Below, in pieces: positions 16,135-25,400 of a stretch of 64,000 nt of DNA. The stretch covers positions 85,965 to 149,964 of the forward strand of contig DATHJB010000212.1 of the NCBI GenBank assembly GCA_035316325.1. The letters run 5' to 3'. This DNA is from Acidimicrobiales bacterium. Lineage in GTDB: Bacteria; Actinomycetota; Acidimicrobiia; Acidimicrobiales; VFJN01. Position numbers and translations under genes: made by a program. Each line of letters opens with the position of its first letter. Position 1 is the first letter of the stretch. Below the pieces are notes generated by a model. The model had not been told where the DNA came from, made no database searches, and saw nothing but the letters and a program-made list of their open reading frames with translations.

Positions 16135-16867
16135 GCGAGAGCTGCGCTATCGGACCATCGCCGACGAGTTGCGCCGTCAGGTGGAGAGCGGTGAGCTCGC
16201 CGCGGGCGGTCTACTGCCCAGCGAGAGCGAGCTGTCGGGAGGCTACGGCGTCAGCCGGGTGACGGTCCGCAAGGCGCTGGAGCTGCTGCGCGACGAGGGC
16301 CTGATCGACTCGCGGCAGGGGTTCGGGTGGTTCGTCGCCGCCGACCCCGTGCGCCAGGCGCTGGGCTGGCTGGGCACCATCGAGGACCAGCTGGAGTCGC
16401 TGGGCGTCGCCTCGGAGCGCCGGGTGGTCGACTTCGGGTTCGTGAAGGCGCCGCCCCGGGCCCGGCAGGTGCTGCACTCGCCGACGGTCCTGCAGGTGCG
16501 GCGGGTCAACCTGGCCGACGGGCAGCCCTTCGCCCGGGTCACCGTGTGGTGCCCGGAGGACCTGGGGTCGACGCTGTCACGGGCCGACGTGGAGCGGGAG
16601 CCGTTCTACGAGCTGCTCGACGTGCAGATCGGGCGGGCCACCCAGACCATCGGGGCGTCGGCCGCGGATGCCGCCGATGCCGAGCTGCTGGCGGTGCCCG
16701 TGGGGTCGCCGGTGCTGCGCTGCGAGCGGGTGACCTGGGACACCGAGGAGCGGGCGGTGCTGCTGTCGGAGCACGTGTTCCCGGGCCACCGCACCGAGCT
16801 GGTGGTGGAGCTGCCCCGCTTCGACCCCTCGATGGGCCCGTCGGGCCTGCGCCTCGTGGAGAACTGA
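16133..16867 (+). CDS. GntR-family (HutC/UTRA type) transcriptional regulator
   Basis: A 244-residue regulator. The N-terminal winged helix is clear: LRRQVESGELAAGGLLPSES, GVSRVTVRKALELLRDEGL and the wing. The C-terminal ~160 residues form a UTRA ligand-binding domain (LQVRRVNLADGQPFARVTVW). The GTG at 16133 begins the standard YRTIADELR helix and lies within the operator repeat, so the mRNA may be leaderless. Divergent orientation from the acn operon with a shared palindrome suggests control of aconitase and the cyclic-di-GMP gene. HutC-type ligands are usually small sugars or amino-acid derivatives; this one is unknown. Confidence 0.9.
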   Translation: MRELRYRTIADELRRQVESGELAAGGLLPSESELSGGYGVSRVTVRKALELLRDEGLIDSRQGFGWFVAADPVRQALGWLGTIEDQLESLGVASERRVVDFGFVKAPPRARQVLHSPTVLQVRRVNLADGQPFARVTVWCPEDLGSTLSRADVEREPFYELLDVQIGRATQTIGASAADAADAELLAVPVGSPVLRCERVTWDTEERAVLLSEHVFPGHRTELVVELPRFDPSMGPSGLRLVEN

Positions 16868-16938
16868 CCGGGACGCCGCGCCCAGCCGTGAGAGGCTGAT
16901 CGCGCAACGGTGAGGCGCGTCGGACATCAAGGGGTTGG

Positions 16939-19900
16939 ATGGACCTGTTGCTGGAGCTGAGGTGCTGGCACGGCGGCGCGGTGACCTCGACCGACGTCGT
17001 CGTCGACATCGACCCCGACGACACCGTCGAGGCGCTCACCCACGCTCTGGCCTCGTACGCCAACCGGCACAGCCCTGCGCCGCTGCCCGAGGACCGGGTG
17101 GTGGTCGTCCGGGGCTCCGCCAGCTCGCCGGCCCGTCCTGGCGACCGGCCGCTCGACCCCGCGGCCCGCATCGTGGACTCCGGCCTGGTCAGCGGCGACA
17201 CCGTGCTCCTCACCACGCCCCGGCCGCTCGAGCCGCCGCCCCCCGACCTGGCCCTGGCCCTCGACCTGGTCGCCGGCCCCCAGGCCGGGAGGTCCGTACG
17301 CCTGGCGCCCGGGCGCCTCACCGTCGGCGGCGGGGTGGGCTGCAACATCGTGATCGCCGATCCCACGCTGGCCCGGTTCCAGTTCACGCTGGAGGTCACG
17401 GCCCAGGGCGAGCTGCGGGTGGCGCCCACCCCCGAGGCGATCACCGGCACCCGGGTGGGCGGCGCCACGCTCGACGAGCCCACGTTCGTCATGCCCGGCG
17501 AGGAGATCCAGGCCGGGGCCACCATGCTCATCCCCCGGCGGCTCTCGCCCGACGAGACCCGCCGGCGCGACCGTCTGGGCCAGGTGCCGTTCAACCGGGT
17601 GCCGTACCGGCGGGCGATGATCCCCGCCCGCGAGTTCGACGAGCTGCCCCCGCCGCCCACCACGCCCGACCGCAAGGGCCTGTCGATCATGCAGGCTCTG
17701 CTGCCCGCCATGAGCGGCCTCGGCTTCGCGTTCATGATGAACAACCCGTGGTTCCTGGCCCTCATGCTGGCCACACCGCTGCTGCTCGTCGTGAAGCACT
17801 TCACCGACAAGCGCGGCGGCAAGAAGAAGTTCCTGCGCGACCGGGCCGCGTACTTCGACAAGGTCGAGTCCCGCTCGGCCGAGATCGACCGGGCGCTCGA
17901 CCACGAGCGCCGCATCCGGCTGCTCGCCGCCCCCGACCTCGCCGACCTCGGCCACCAGGCCGCCTTCCACATGCCGCGCCTGTGGGAGCGCGACCGCATC
18001 GCCGGCGACCTCCTCGACGTGCGCCTCGGCCTGGGTGACCGGCCCTCGCACATCTCCCAGCGCATCCGGCCCCAGGGCGACGAGGAGCTGCAGGCCGCCG
18101 GCCACGCCATGCTCGCCCACCACGGCGCCGTGCTCGACGTGCCGGTCACCGTCAACGTCGTCGAGGTCGGCACCGTCGGCCTGAGCGGCGACCCGGCGCA
18201 GGTGGCCGCCACCGGGCGGGCGCTCGTGGCGCAGGCCTCCTGCCTGCACAGCCCCGAGGACCTGGTGGTCGCGGCCGCCATCGGCGCCGGCAGCACCAGC
18301 GGCTTCGACTGGGTCAAGTGGCTGCCCCACGTGCGGTCGGCCACGTCGCCGCTCGACGGCGCCCACGTGGTGGTCGGCCCGGCCGAGACCCGGCGGCTCC
18401 TGGTCAACCTGTTGGCCGTGGCCGGCCTGCGCGGCGAGCGCATGAAGGGCTTCTCCAACGCCGACACCGCCCTGGTCTGGCCCCGGCTGCTGGTGGTGAT
18501 GGACGAGGCCGCCGAGCCCGACCGGTCGCTCCTGTCCCAGCTGCTCGACGTCGCCCCCGGCCTCGGGATCCACATGCTGTGGCTCGGCCGCAGCGAGCTG
18601 CAGGTGCCCCGCCAGTGCCGGGCGGTGCTGCACTGCGCCGGCGTCGGCCTTACCGGCGTGCTGCGCTCCACCGACCCGACGGTCGCCGAGCAGCCCGTCG
18701 AGCTCGACGGCGCCGGCCCGGCCGTGGCCCGTACCGTCGCCCGCTCCCTGGCCCCGCTGCGCGACGCCAGCGCCGGCAGCGCCACCACCGCCATCCCCCG
18801 GATGGTGCCGCTGCTCGACGTGCTGGGCCTCGACCACCCCGACGGCGACCAGATCGCCGCCCGCTGGAACGTCGCCCGGCCCTACGGACTGGAGTTCGCC
18901 ATCGGCCAGTCGGTGGAGGGCCCGTTCACCCTCGACCTGGTGGAGCAGGGCCCTCACAGCCTGATCGGCGGCACGTCCGGCGCCGGCAAGAGCGAGCTGC
19001 TGCAGACCCTGGTGCTGGCGCTGGCCGCCAACTACTCGCCGCAGAAGCTCAACTTCCTGTTCGTCGACTACAAGGGCGGCGCCAGCAGCGCCGAGTTCCG
19101 CGACCTGCCCCACACGGTCGGCTACGTCACCAACCTGTCCGGGCGGCTGGCGCTGCGGGCGCTCACGTCGCTGCGGGCCGAGCTGAAGCGCCGCATGCTG
19201 CTCATGGAGGGCCGGGCCAAGGACCTCACCGAGATGCTGGAGGTGGCCCCCGAGGACGCCCCGCCCAGCCTGGTGATCGTCGTCGACGAGTTCGCGGCGC
19301 TGGTCAAGGAGATCCCGGACTTCGTGGCCGGCATCGTCGACATCGCCCAGCGGGGTCGCAGCCTCGGCATCCACCTGGTGCTGGCCACCCAGCGGCCGAC
19401 CGGCGTCGTCAACGACAACATCCTGGCCAACACCAACCTGCGCATCGCGCTGCGCATGCTCGACCCCACCGACTCCGACAACATCATCAACTCCCGCGAG
19501 GCGGCCGACATCCCGGTGCCGCTGCGGGGCCGGGCGTTCGCCCGCACCGGGCCCCAGACGCTGGTGCCGTTCCAGACCGCCTGGTCGGGGGCGCCGTTCG
19601 TGGCGTCCCGCGGCGAGGAGATGCAGGCCGTCAACGTCCACCCGTTCGTGCTGCACCCCGACATGGCGCCCGAGGTGTCGGTGGCGGGCGAGGCCGCACC
19701 CGGGGCGTTCGACCCCGACGGGGTCGCGGCCGTGGAGGTCGCCCCCCTGTCGCTGGTGGTCGCCGAGCCCGAGAGCCACCTCGACGTGCTGGTGGGTGCC
19801 AGCGCCGACGCCGCCCGGCAGCTGGGCCTGCCGCCGGTGCGCCGGCCCTGGGTCGAGCCGCTGCCGGAGGTCATCCCGGTCGACGACGTGCTCGCCGAGA

Positions 19901-21423
19901 TCCCGCCGCTCGACGTCATCCGCGACCCCGGCCGCTACGCCGTCCTCGGCCGCTACGACGACCCGGAGAACCAGGCCCAACGGCCCGCCATCGTCGACCT
20001 CGAGGCGTCCGGCGGACTGCTGGTCTACGGCACGGGCGGCAGCGGCAAGACCACCCTGCTCCGGACCGTGGCCCTCGGCATGACCGCCCAGGGCGACGCC
20101 GACGACGTCGTGGTCTACGCCCTCGACTACGCCAGCCGGTCGCTCGACCCGCTCAGCGAGCTACCCCAGTGCGCCGCCGTGCTGCAGGGCGACGACGAGG
20201 AGGGCGTCACCCGGCTCCTCACGCTGCTGGAGCAGGAGATCGACATCCGCCGCCGGCTGCTCGCCCAGCATCGCTCGGAGAGCCTCGGCGCTCTCCGGCA
20301 GCGCTCCGGCGAGATCCACGTGCCGCGGATCGTGGTGCTGCTCGACAGCTACGGCAACTTCCACGAGACCTTCGACAAGTCCGACCGCTACCAGTGGCAG
20401 ACGATCTTCCAGCAGATCGTCACCGCCGGCCGGCAGGTCGGCATCCACTGCGTCATCACCCACGACCGGCGCATGGGCATCGGTCCGGCGCTGCAGTCGG
20501 CCATCGCCGCCCGGCTGGTGCTGCGCATGTCGTCGGTCGACGAGATGACGTCGCTCAACGTGCCCACCACCGTGGCGAAGGACGCCGACCTCCCCCTCGG
20601 CCGCGGGTTCGCCTCGTGGCTGGGCGGCGGCGCCACCGAGGTGCAGGTGGCGTGCCCGGGCGACGACCCGGCCGGCGCCGCCCAGGTCGACGCCCTCCTG
20701 AAGCAGGCCGAGAAGCTGGCGGCCGCGAGCGCCGCCCGGGCCCCGGCGTTGCCCAAGCTGCCCGAGCGCCTGATGCTCGACGATGCCCCCGTGGGCGCCG
20801 AGCTCACGGCCCCGCTGGGCGCGGTCGACCTCACGCTCGCCACCCTCCAGATCGACCTGCGGCGCCAGAACTTCGTGGTGCTCGGGCCGCCCATGTCGGG
20901 CCGGTCGTCGACGCTGGCCACGGCAGCGGCCGGGTTGCGGGCGTCGTCTGGCGAGGCCCTGCGGCTGGTGGCCATCGGTTCCGCCTCGAGCCCGCTGCAG
21001 TCGCTCGACCTGTGGGACGATGCCGCCTTCTCCCGGGCCGCCCACGCCCGGGTGGCCGAGGCGCTGTGGGAGGCCGTCGCCGACGACGAGGGCGTCGACG
21101 CCCGGGCCGTCCTGTTCATCGACGGGGCCGAGGAGATCGACGACTTCGACGTCGAGCGCCCGCTCGAGCAGCTGGCCAAGCGCGAGTGCGTGCGGCTGAT
21201 CGTGGCGTGCGAGCCGTCGACCATGTCCAAGGCCTACAGCGGCTGGCTGTCCACCCTGCGGCGCAACCGCAGCGCCGTGTTCCTGCAGCCCGACACCCGC
21301 GCCGACGTCGAGACCGTGCTCGACGTGCGCCCGGCCCTCCGGCCCGGCCAGGACTTCCCTCCGGGGCGGGGCATCTTCGTGGCCAACCGGAGCTGGTCGC
21401 TGGTGCAGGTGGGCCTCACCTGA
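16939..21423 (+). CDS. EssC/EccC-type FtsK-SpoIIIE ATPase of a type VII secretion system, FHA N-terminus
   Basis: A 1494-residue membrane ATPase, close to the length of firmicute EssC. An N-terminal ubiquitin/FHA-like region (1-~205) contains a second, clearer FHA segment from AGPQAGRSVRL at ~112. Two membrane helices span ~252-285. Three tandem ATPase domains follow: P-loop 1 GGTSGAGKS (~676) with Walker B VIVVDEF; P-loop 2 YGTGGSGKTT (~1030) with VVLLDS; and a degenerate third, GPPMSGRSS (~1315), where Arg replaces the Walker Lys, with VLFIDG. It powers export of WXG100 proteins across the membrane. The WXG100 gene follows after 81 bp. No EccB, EccD, EccE or mycosin gene is in the window. 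The ATG at 16939 has AAGGGG upstream. Confidence 0.9.
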   Translation: MDLLLELRCWHGGAVTSTDVVVDIDPDDTVEALTHALASYANRHSPAPLPEDRVVVVRGSASSPARPGDRPLDPAARIVDSGLVSGDTVLLTTPRPLEPPPPDLALALDLVAGPQAGRSVRLAPGRLTVGGGVGCNIVIADPTLARFQFTLEVTAQGELRVAPTPEAITGTRVGGATLDEPTFVMPGEEIQAGATMLIPRRLSPDETRRRDRLGQVPFNRVPYRRAMIPAREFDELPPPPTTPDRKGLSIMQALLPAMSGLGFAFMMNNPWFLALMLATPLLLVVKHFTDKRGGKKKFLRDRAAYFDKVESRSAEIDRALDHERRIRLLAAPDLADLGHQAAFHMPRLWERDRIAGDLLDVRLGLGDRPSHISQRIRPQGDEELQAAGHAMLAHHGAVLDVPVTVNVVEVGTVGLSGDPAQVAATGRALVAQASCLHSPEDLVVAAAIGAGSTSGFDWVKWLPHVRSATSPLDGAHVVVGPAETRRLLVNLLAVAGLRGERMKGFSNADTALVWPRLLVVMDEAAEPDRSLLSQLLDVAPGLGIHMLWLGRSELQVPRQCRAVLHCAGVGLTGVLRSTDPTVAEQPVELDGAGPAVARTVARSLAPLRDASAGSATTAIPRMVPLLDVLGLDHPDGDQIAARWNVARPYGLEFAIGQSVEGPFTLDLVEQGPHSLIGGTSGAGKSELLQTLVLALAANYSPQKLNFLFVDYKGGASSAEFRDLPHTVGYVTNLSGRLALRALTSLRAELKRRMLLMEGRAKDLTEMLEVAPEDAPPSLVIVVDEFAALVKEIPDFVAGIVDIAQRGRSLGIHLVLATQRPTGVVNDNILANTNLRIALRMLDPTDSDNIINSREAADIPVPLRGRAFARTGPQTLVPFQTAWSGAPFVASRGEEMQAVNVHPFVLHPDMAPEVSVAGEAAPGAFDPDGVAAVEVAPLSLVVAEPESHLDVLVGASADAARQLGLPPVRRPWVEPLPEVIPVDDVLAEIPPLDVIRDPGRYAVLGRYDDPENQAQRPAIVDLEASGGLLVYGTGGSGKTTLLRTVALGMTAQGDADDVVVYALDYASRSLDPLSELPQCAAVLQGDDEEGVTRLLTLLEQEIDIRRRLLAQHRSESLGALRQRSGEIHVPRIVVLLDSYGNFHETFDKSDRYQWQTIFQQIVTAGRQVGIHCVITHDRRMGIGPALQSAIAARLVLRMSSVDEMTSLNVPTTVAKDADLPLGRGFASWLGGGATEVQVACPGDDPAGAAQVDALLKQAEKLAAASAARAPALPKLPERLMLDDAPVGAELTAPLGAVDLTLATLQIDLRRQNFVVLGPPMSGRSSTLATAAAGLRASSGEALRLVAIGSASSPLQSLDLWDDAAFSRAAHARVAEALWEAVADDEGVDARAVLFIDGAEEIDDFDVERPLEQLAKRECVRLIVACEPSTMSKAYSGWLSTLRRNRSAVFLQPDTRADVETVLDVRPALRPGQDFPPGRGIFVANRSWSLVQVGLT

Positions 21424-21504
21424 GGGGGCCGCCCTCGCGCTCCGGGGGCTCGTGATGTACATCTCCTCGTGTAGGACGAGGAACGACTGACGGAGGAAAG
21501 ACTC

Positions 21505-21801
21505 GTGAGCGACCTGCTGAAGCTGACTCCCACCGAGCTGCAGACCCGTGCCAACAACATCAACTCGATGGTGGACGAGATGGCCAGCTACTTCGACCGG
21601 GAGCTGACCGCCCTGCAGGGCACCGACTGGCAGGGCGCGGCCGGCGACGCCTACAAGGACATGTTCGGGAACGCCCGGCGCTCGTTCAAGGGCGTGGAGG
21701 ACAACCTCCGGGGCTGCTCGAACCTGCTGGTGAGCATGAAGGACGGCTTCCAGGAGATGGACGCCACCATGGCCCGCCGCGTCGCCTCCGGCGGCGCCTG
21801 A
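21505..21801 (+). CDS. WXG100 family type VII secretion protein (EsxA-like)
   Basis: A 98-residue helical-hairpin protein. Helix 1 (LTPTELQTRANNINSMVDEM) and helix 2 flank the turn DWQGAAGDAYK, whose W-Q-G is the family's WXG motif near the middle. No YxxxD/E export motif is evident at the C-terminus. The GTG at 21505 is preceded by a strong GGAGGAAAG ribosome site. Its position directly after the EssC-type ATPase makes it a substrate or co-secreted component of that machine. A strong terminator follows at 21821-21854. Confidence 0.93.
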   Translation: MSDLLKLTPTELQTRANNINSMVDEMASYFDRELTALQGTDWQGAAGDAYKDMFGNARRSFKGVEDNLRGCSNLLVSMKDGFQEMDATMARRVASGGA

Positions 21802-21820
21802 AGCCACTCTCGACGTCCAC

Positions 21821-21854
21821 GAAGGCCGGGAGCGCAGCACGCGCCCCGGCCTTC
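21821..21854. terminator. Terminator hairpin between the WXG100 gene and the convergent toxin operon
   Basis: GAAGGCCGGG (21821-21830) pairs perfectly with CCCGGCCTTC (21845-21854) around a 14-nt loop and is followed by TGTCG. It lies between convergent genes and its arms end in AA/TT, so it can serve both directions. Confidence 0.7.
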
Positions 21855-21897
21855 TGTCGCGCCCGGGCCTGGTGGGGCCGGGACGCCGGGCCTGCGC

Positions 21898-22440
21898 CTA
21901 CTGGATGCCCAGCTCGCGGAGGGCTTCGGGCACCGACTCGTACGCCGGCCGGATCGCCCGGATGGCGGTGGGGGTGACCACGAAGATCACACCACCGGTG
22001 CCCGGCGGGGTGACCACCCACCGGCCGTCGCCGGCGTCGGCCCATTCCCAGTTCTGGAGGTCGGCGGGCCGGATCATGCCCTGGCCCTCGATCCAGCCGG
22101 CCAGCTGGTCGGCCACGTCGTCGGACGGCTCGGCCGGGTCCGGTTCCGCGGCCAGCCGCTCCAGCGACGGCTGCAGCTCGTCGGCCACCCACTGCAACGT
22201 GGCGCGGCCCGTGCCGAGGTACCTCGACGAGTGGGCCATGGCGAAGGCGTCGAGGTCGGCGTCGGCGACCGTGGGGTCGGCCAGGAGCGCCTGCAGCTCT
22301 CCGAGGGCGTCGGCACCCCGCTCGAGGCCCTCGACCTTGGTGTAGTCGTCGAGCTCGGCGGCGAGCGTCGTGTCGCCCAGGACGTAGGCGCTCAGCAGGT
22401 ACACGACCTCGGGGCAGCGGGCGGTGAGCGTGTCGGTCAT
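21898..22440 (-). CDS. Small acidic protein, candidate immunity protein for the RHS toxin
   Basis: A 180-residue acidic, soluble protein with no signal peptide or membrane segment. The N-terminal part contains a CPEVVYLLSAYVLGDT segment that loosely recalls CdiI-type immunity proteins which neutralise RNase A-like CdiA toxins; the resemblance is weak. The decisive evidence is position: it is the gene immediately downstream of the polymorphic RHS toxin, 13 bp after its stop, where cognate immunity genes normally sit. The ATG at 22440 is chosen; an in-frame GTG at 22452 is a rival. Whether it also protects against the two other predicted toxin modules is unknown. Confidence 0.7.
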   Translation of the reverse strand: MTDTLTARCPEVVYLLSAYVLGDTTLAAELDDYTKVEGLERGADALGELQALLADPTVADADLDAFAMAHSSRYLGTGRATLQWVADELQPSLERLAAEPDPAEPSDDVADQLAGWIEGQGMIRPADLQNWEWADAGDGRWVVTPPGTGGVIFVVTPTAIRAIRPAYESVPEALRELGIQ

Positions 22441-22453
22441 CGGTCGGTCCACC

Positions 22454-25400
22454 CTACGAGACGCCGGCCGGGCCGGCGACGGTGGGCGGGAACGTGGGCG
22501 GCGGCGGGGGTGCCACGAGGCTCGGCTGCGCCTTCACGATGAGGTAGGCGGGCCACGAGCCCGGGGGACGCCGCTCGAGCACCACCTTGACGCCGGTGGC
22601 CGGCACGCTGGTGCTCTGGCCCTGCACCATGGCTCGGCCGGTGACGGACGAGAAGGGCTGGTCGATCGTGAGGCGGGCGTCCGTCGAGCCCTGGAGCCAC
22701 TGGTCGACCCGGGCCTGGTTGGAGCCGATCGCCTGGTCGACCCAGAAGTCGGCGGTGTGGCCGTTGTCGAAGGTCGAGTGGTAGGGCAGGTCGGGGTTCT
22801 GCCACAGCCGGTGCTCCATGAACGAGTCGGCGGCGCCCATGTGCTCGGTCAGGGCGGGGCCGGGTTGGCCCCCCGTCAGTGAGGGGAGCCCATCGTGCAT
22901 GGCCAGGGTCCCGCCCTCGAACCGGTACGGGGTGATGTTCGACTGGAAGGGCCCGTCGATCGGGGCGCTCGGCACGGCCCGGTACTGGTCCAGCGGGCTG
23001 TCGGTGCGCCACACCATCTCGTCGGGGCGGCGGAACATCGACTGCACGAACCTGACCCGGTTCGGGTACTGCGGCGGCCACGGCCGGTACACCGGGGGTT
23101 TCGGCTGCGGATCGACCCACCGCAGCGTGCCGTCCGGGGCGACCTCGGCGCCGAACACGTGGGCGGCACCGCGCTGAGCGACGCCGTTCACCATGTACGG
23201 CTCCCAGCCGACGCCGACGATGGCGACCGTGCCCGGCGGATGCCCTCGCAACTGGAGGGCGACGTGGCTCCACGCCCGCTGCTGGAAGAGGCCGAGGTCA
23301 CCGAGGTTCTGGGCGTAGATGGTGTTGTTGGGCACCGCTCCGGCCCACCACGCGGTGAGGTCGGCCTCGAAGAACGCCCGGTCGCCCGAGGCCGCGTAGG
23401 GCTGGGCGCCCTGGCGGGCGTCGGCGTAGGCCCGCATGTTGTCGGTGCAGTTGGTCCCGTAGGCGTTCATCCCCCCGTTGCCGGCGTTGAAGTGGGGGTT
23501 GACGAAGTCGAGCCACTGCTCCGGGTTCTCGCGTCCGAACTGCTCGATCGCGTCGGCGAGCCGTTGGTCGGCGCCGGGGGTCGGAGCGAACCGGTGGGGG
23601 TAGAGGTCGCTGACCCGCTGGCCCACGTCGACGGGGGAGGGGTGGAACACCTGCCGCACGTACTGCTGCTGGATCAGCAGATCGATCTGGTGCGTGGGGT
23701 GGAGGTGCGCCGGTGCCTGCCCGGGCGGCGGGGGCGTCTCCATCCTCACGCTCTTGGGGAAGAGCGACTCCTTCAGGCCCTTGAGCTTGCGGTTGATCTG
23801 CCACCACTTGGCGGGGGTCTCCGGCTTGATGACCGGCCGGAACCCGGGGTTGAGGCGCGGCGGAGGGACGGGCTGGAGCGGCGCCGGCGTGCTGTCCGGA
23901 CGCGGCGGCACCTGGGCCGTGCCGTCGACGGCCGTGCCATCGACGGGCTCCGGGGAGCTCGACGGCTGACCGTCCGGTGCCGGGTGTCCGTCCGGTGCCG
24001 GCCGACCGGGCGCGTCGGGTGCGCCTCTCGGTCCGGCACCCCCTCCGGTCCCCCCGGGCACGTCGACGTCACGGGCCCCGGGCGGTGCTGCCGGGTCGGC
24101 CTCTCCGCCCCGGACCCCCGGGCTCTCCGGTTCACCGGCCCGTGCGGCGGGGGTGGTGGGGCTGCCGGGTTCACCGGCCCGCGGGCCGGGAACCTCTTCG
24201 CCGGTCCGGGGCCCGGACGGCTGGTCGACGGGTCGGGGCCCGGTCGGCTGGGCCGGATCAGCGGGTCGAGCAGCGGGCGGCTCGACGGGCCGGCCTCCCG
24301 GCGGCTCGGTGGGGCGTCCGACGGGTGGGTCGGTGGGTCGAGCAGCGGGCGGCTCGGTGGGGCGTCCAGTGGGTGGGTCGGCAGGTCGAGCGGCGGGCGG
24401 CTCGACGGGGCGGGCGGGGGGACTGACATCGGCGGGGCCGCCGGTGCGGGCCTGGGGGGCCGCCGGGGTGTCGGCCCGGGACTGTGGGGTCGTCGGGTCG
24501 GTGGTGCGGGGGCCGCCGGGGACGTCGGGGCCGGGGTCGGGGCCGCCACTCGGCGGGAGGCCTTCGGGGCCCGGCGGCTCGCCGGTCTCGGTCCAGTGCC
24601 GGGGCGGCCGGCTGCCGGTGGTGAGCCGGTAGTCGTCGAGGTGGGTGAGGGTCTCGTTGAGCGCCTCCCCGCTGCCGCCGTCGTTGCCGCCCGAGCCCTT
24701 CCCGCCGGCGGCGGGGTTGCCAGGCCGGTACTCCCCGGGTCGGGGCTGGTAGACGACCACCCGCACGCCGCTCGACTCGAGCTGCAGCAGGTCGCCGGTG
24801 GTGGTGCGGTCGGCGATCCGGGGCGGCTCGTAGGCGTGGGGGACGTGCAGCTCGATGTCGACGTTGCGGAGCGCGGCGTCCCAGTCGACCTGCGAGATGC
24901 GCGGCGGGCGCACCAGGGCCCCGGGCAGCTCGCGGGTGACGTAGTTGGTGATGGTCGTGGGGCACCGGGTGTTGCACGGCGACCGGTTGATCACGAGGTT
25001 CACCGGCACCCGGTTGCCCGTGGCGGCCGCCAGCTCGGCGGCGTCCTGCACGGCCCGCTGGAGATCGCCCGACTGGATGACGACGTCCTCGGCGTGGAGC
25101 CCGTTGCCGCTGAACCGGACGGCGTTGCCGGGGTTGGCGGCGATGCTCGGGTCGGCTGCCCGCATGCTCGGCGGGATCTGGCCGTCGACGGTGACGAACC
25201 CGGCCGTGAGGTCGCGGGCGTCCCGGGGCAGGCGGCTGGTGGGGCCGTGGAAGTGGTCGCCCACGCGGGTCCCGTCGGGCAGGAGGGCGTTGCCCTGCAG
25301 GCCCGGGTCGGCGATGTCGTGCCACTGGCTGGGCCGGCGTGGGGGGAACCGCGGCGGTGGGGCTCCCGCACCGGGACCACCGGGGCCACCCGGGCCGGAG

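Noticed and set aside
16927..19980. A 1017-residue open frame on the minus strand opposite the EssC-type gene.
   Set aside because: Its composition is that of an antisense shadow; the plus strand has three ATPase domains.
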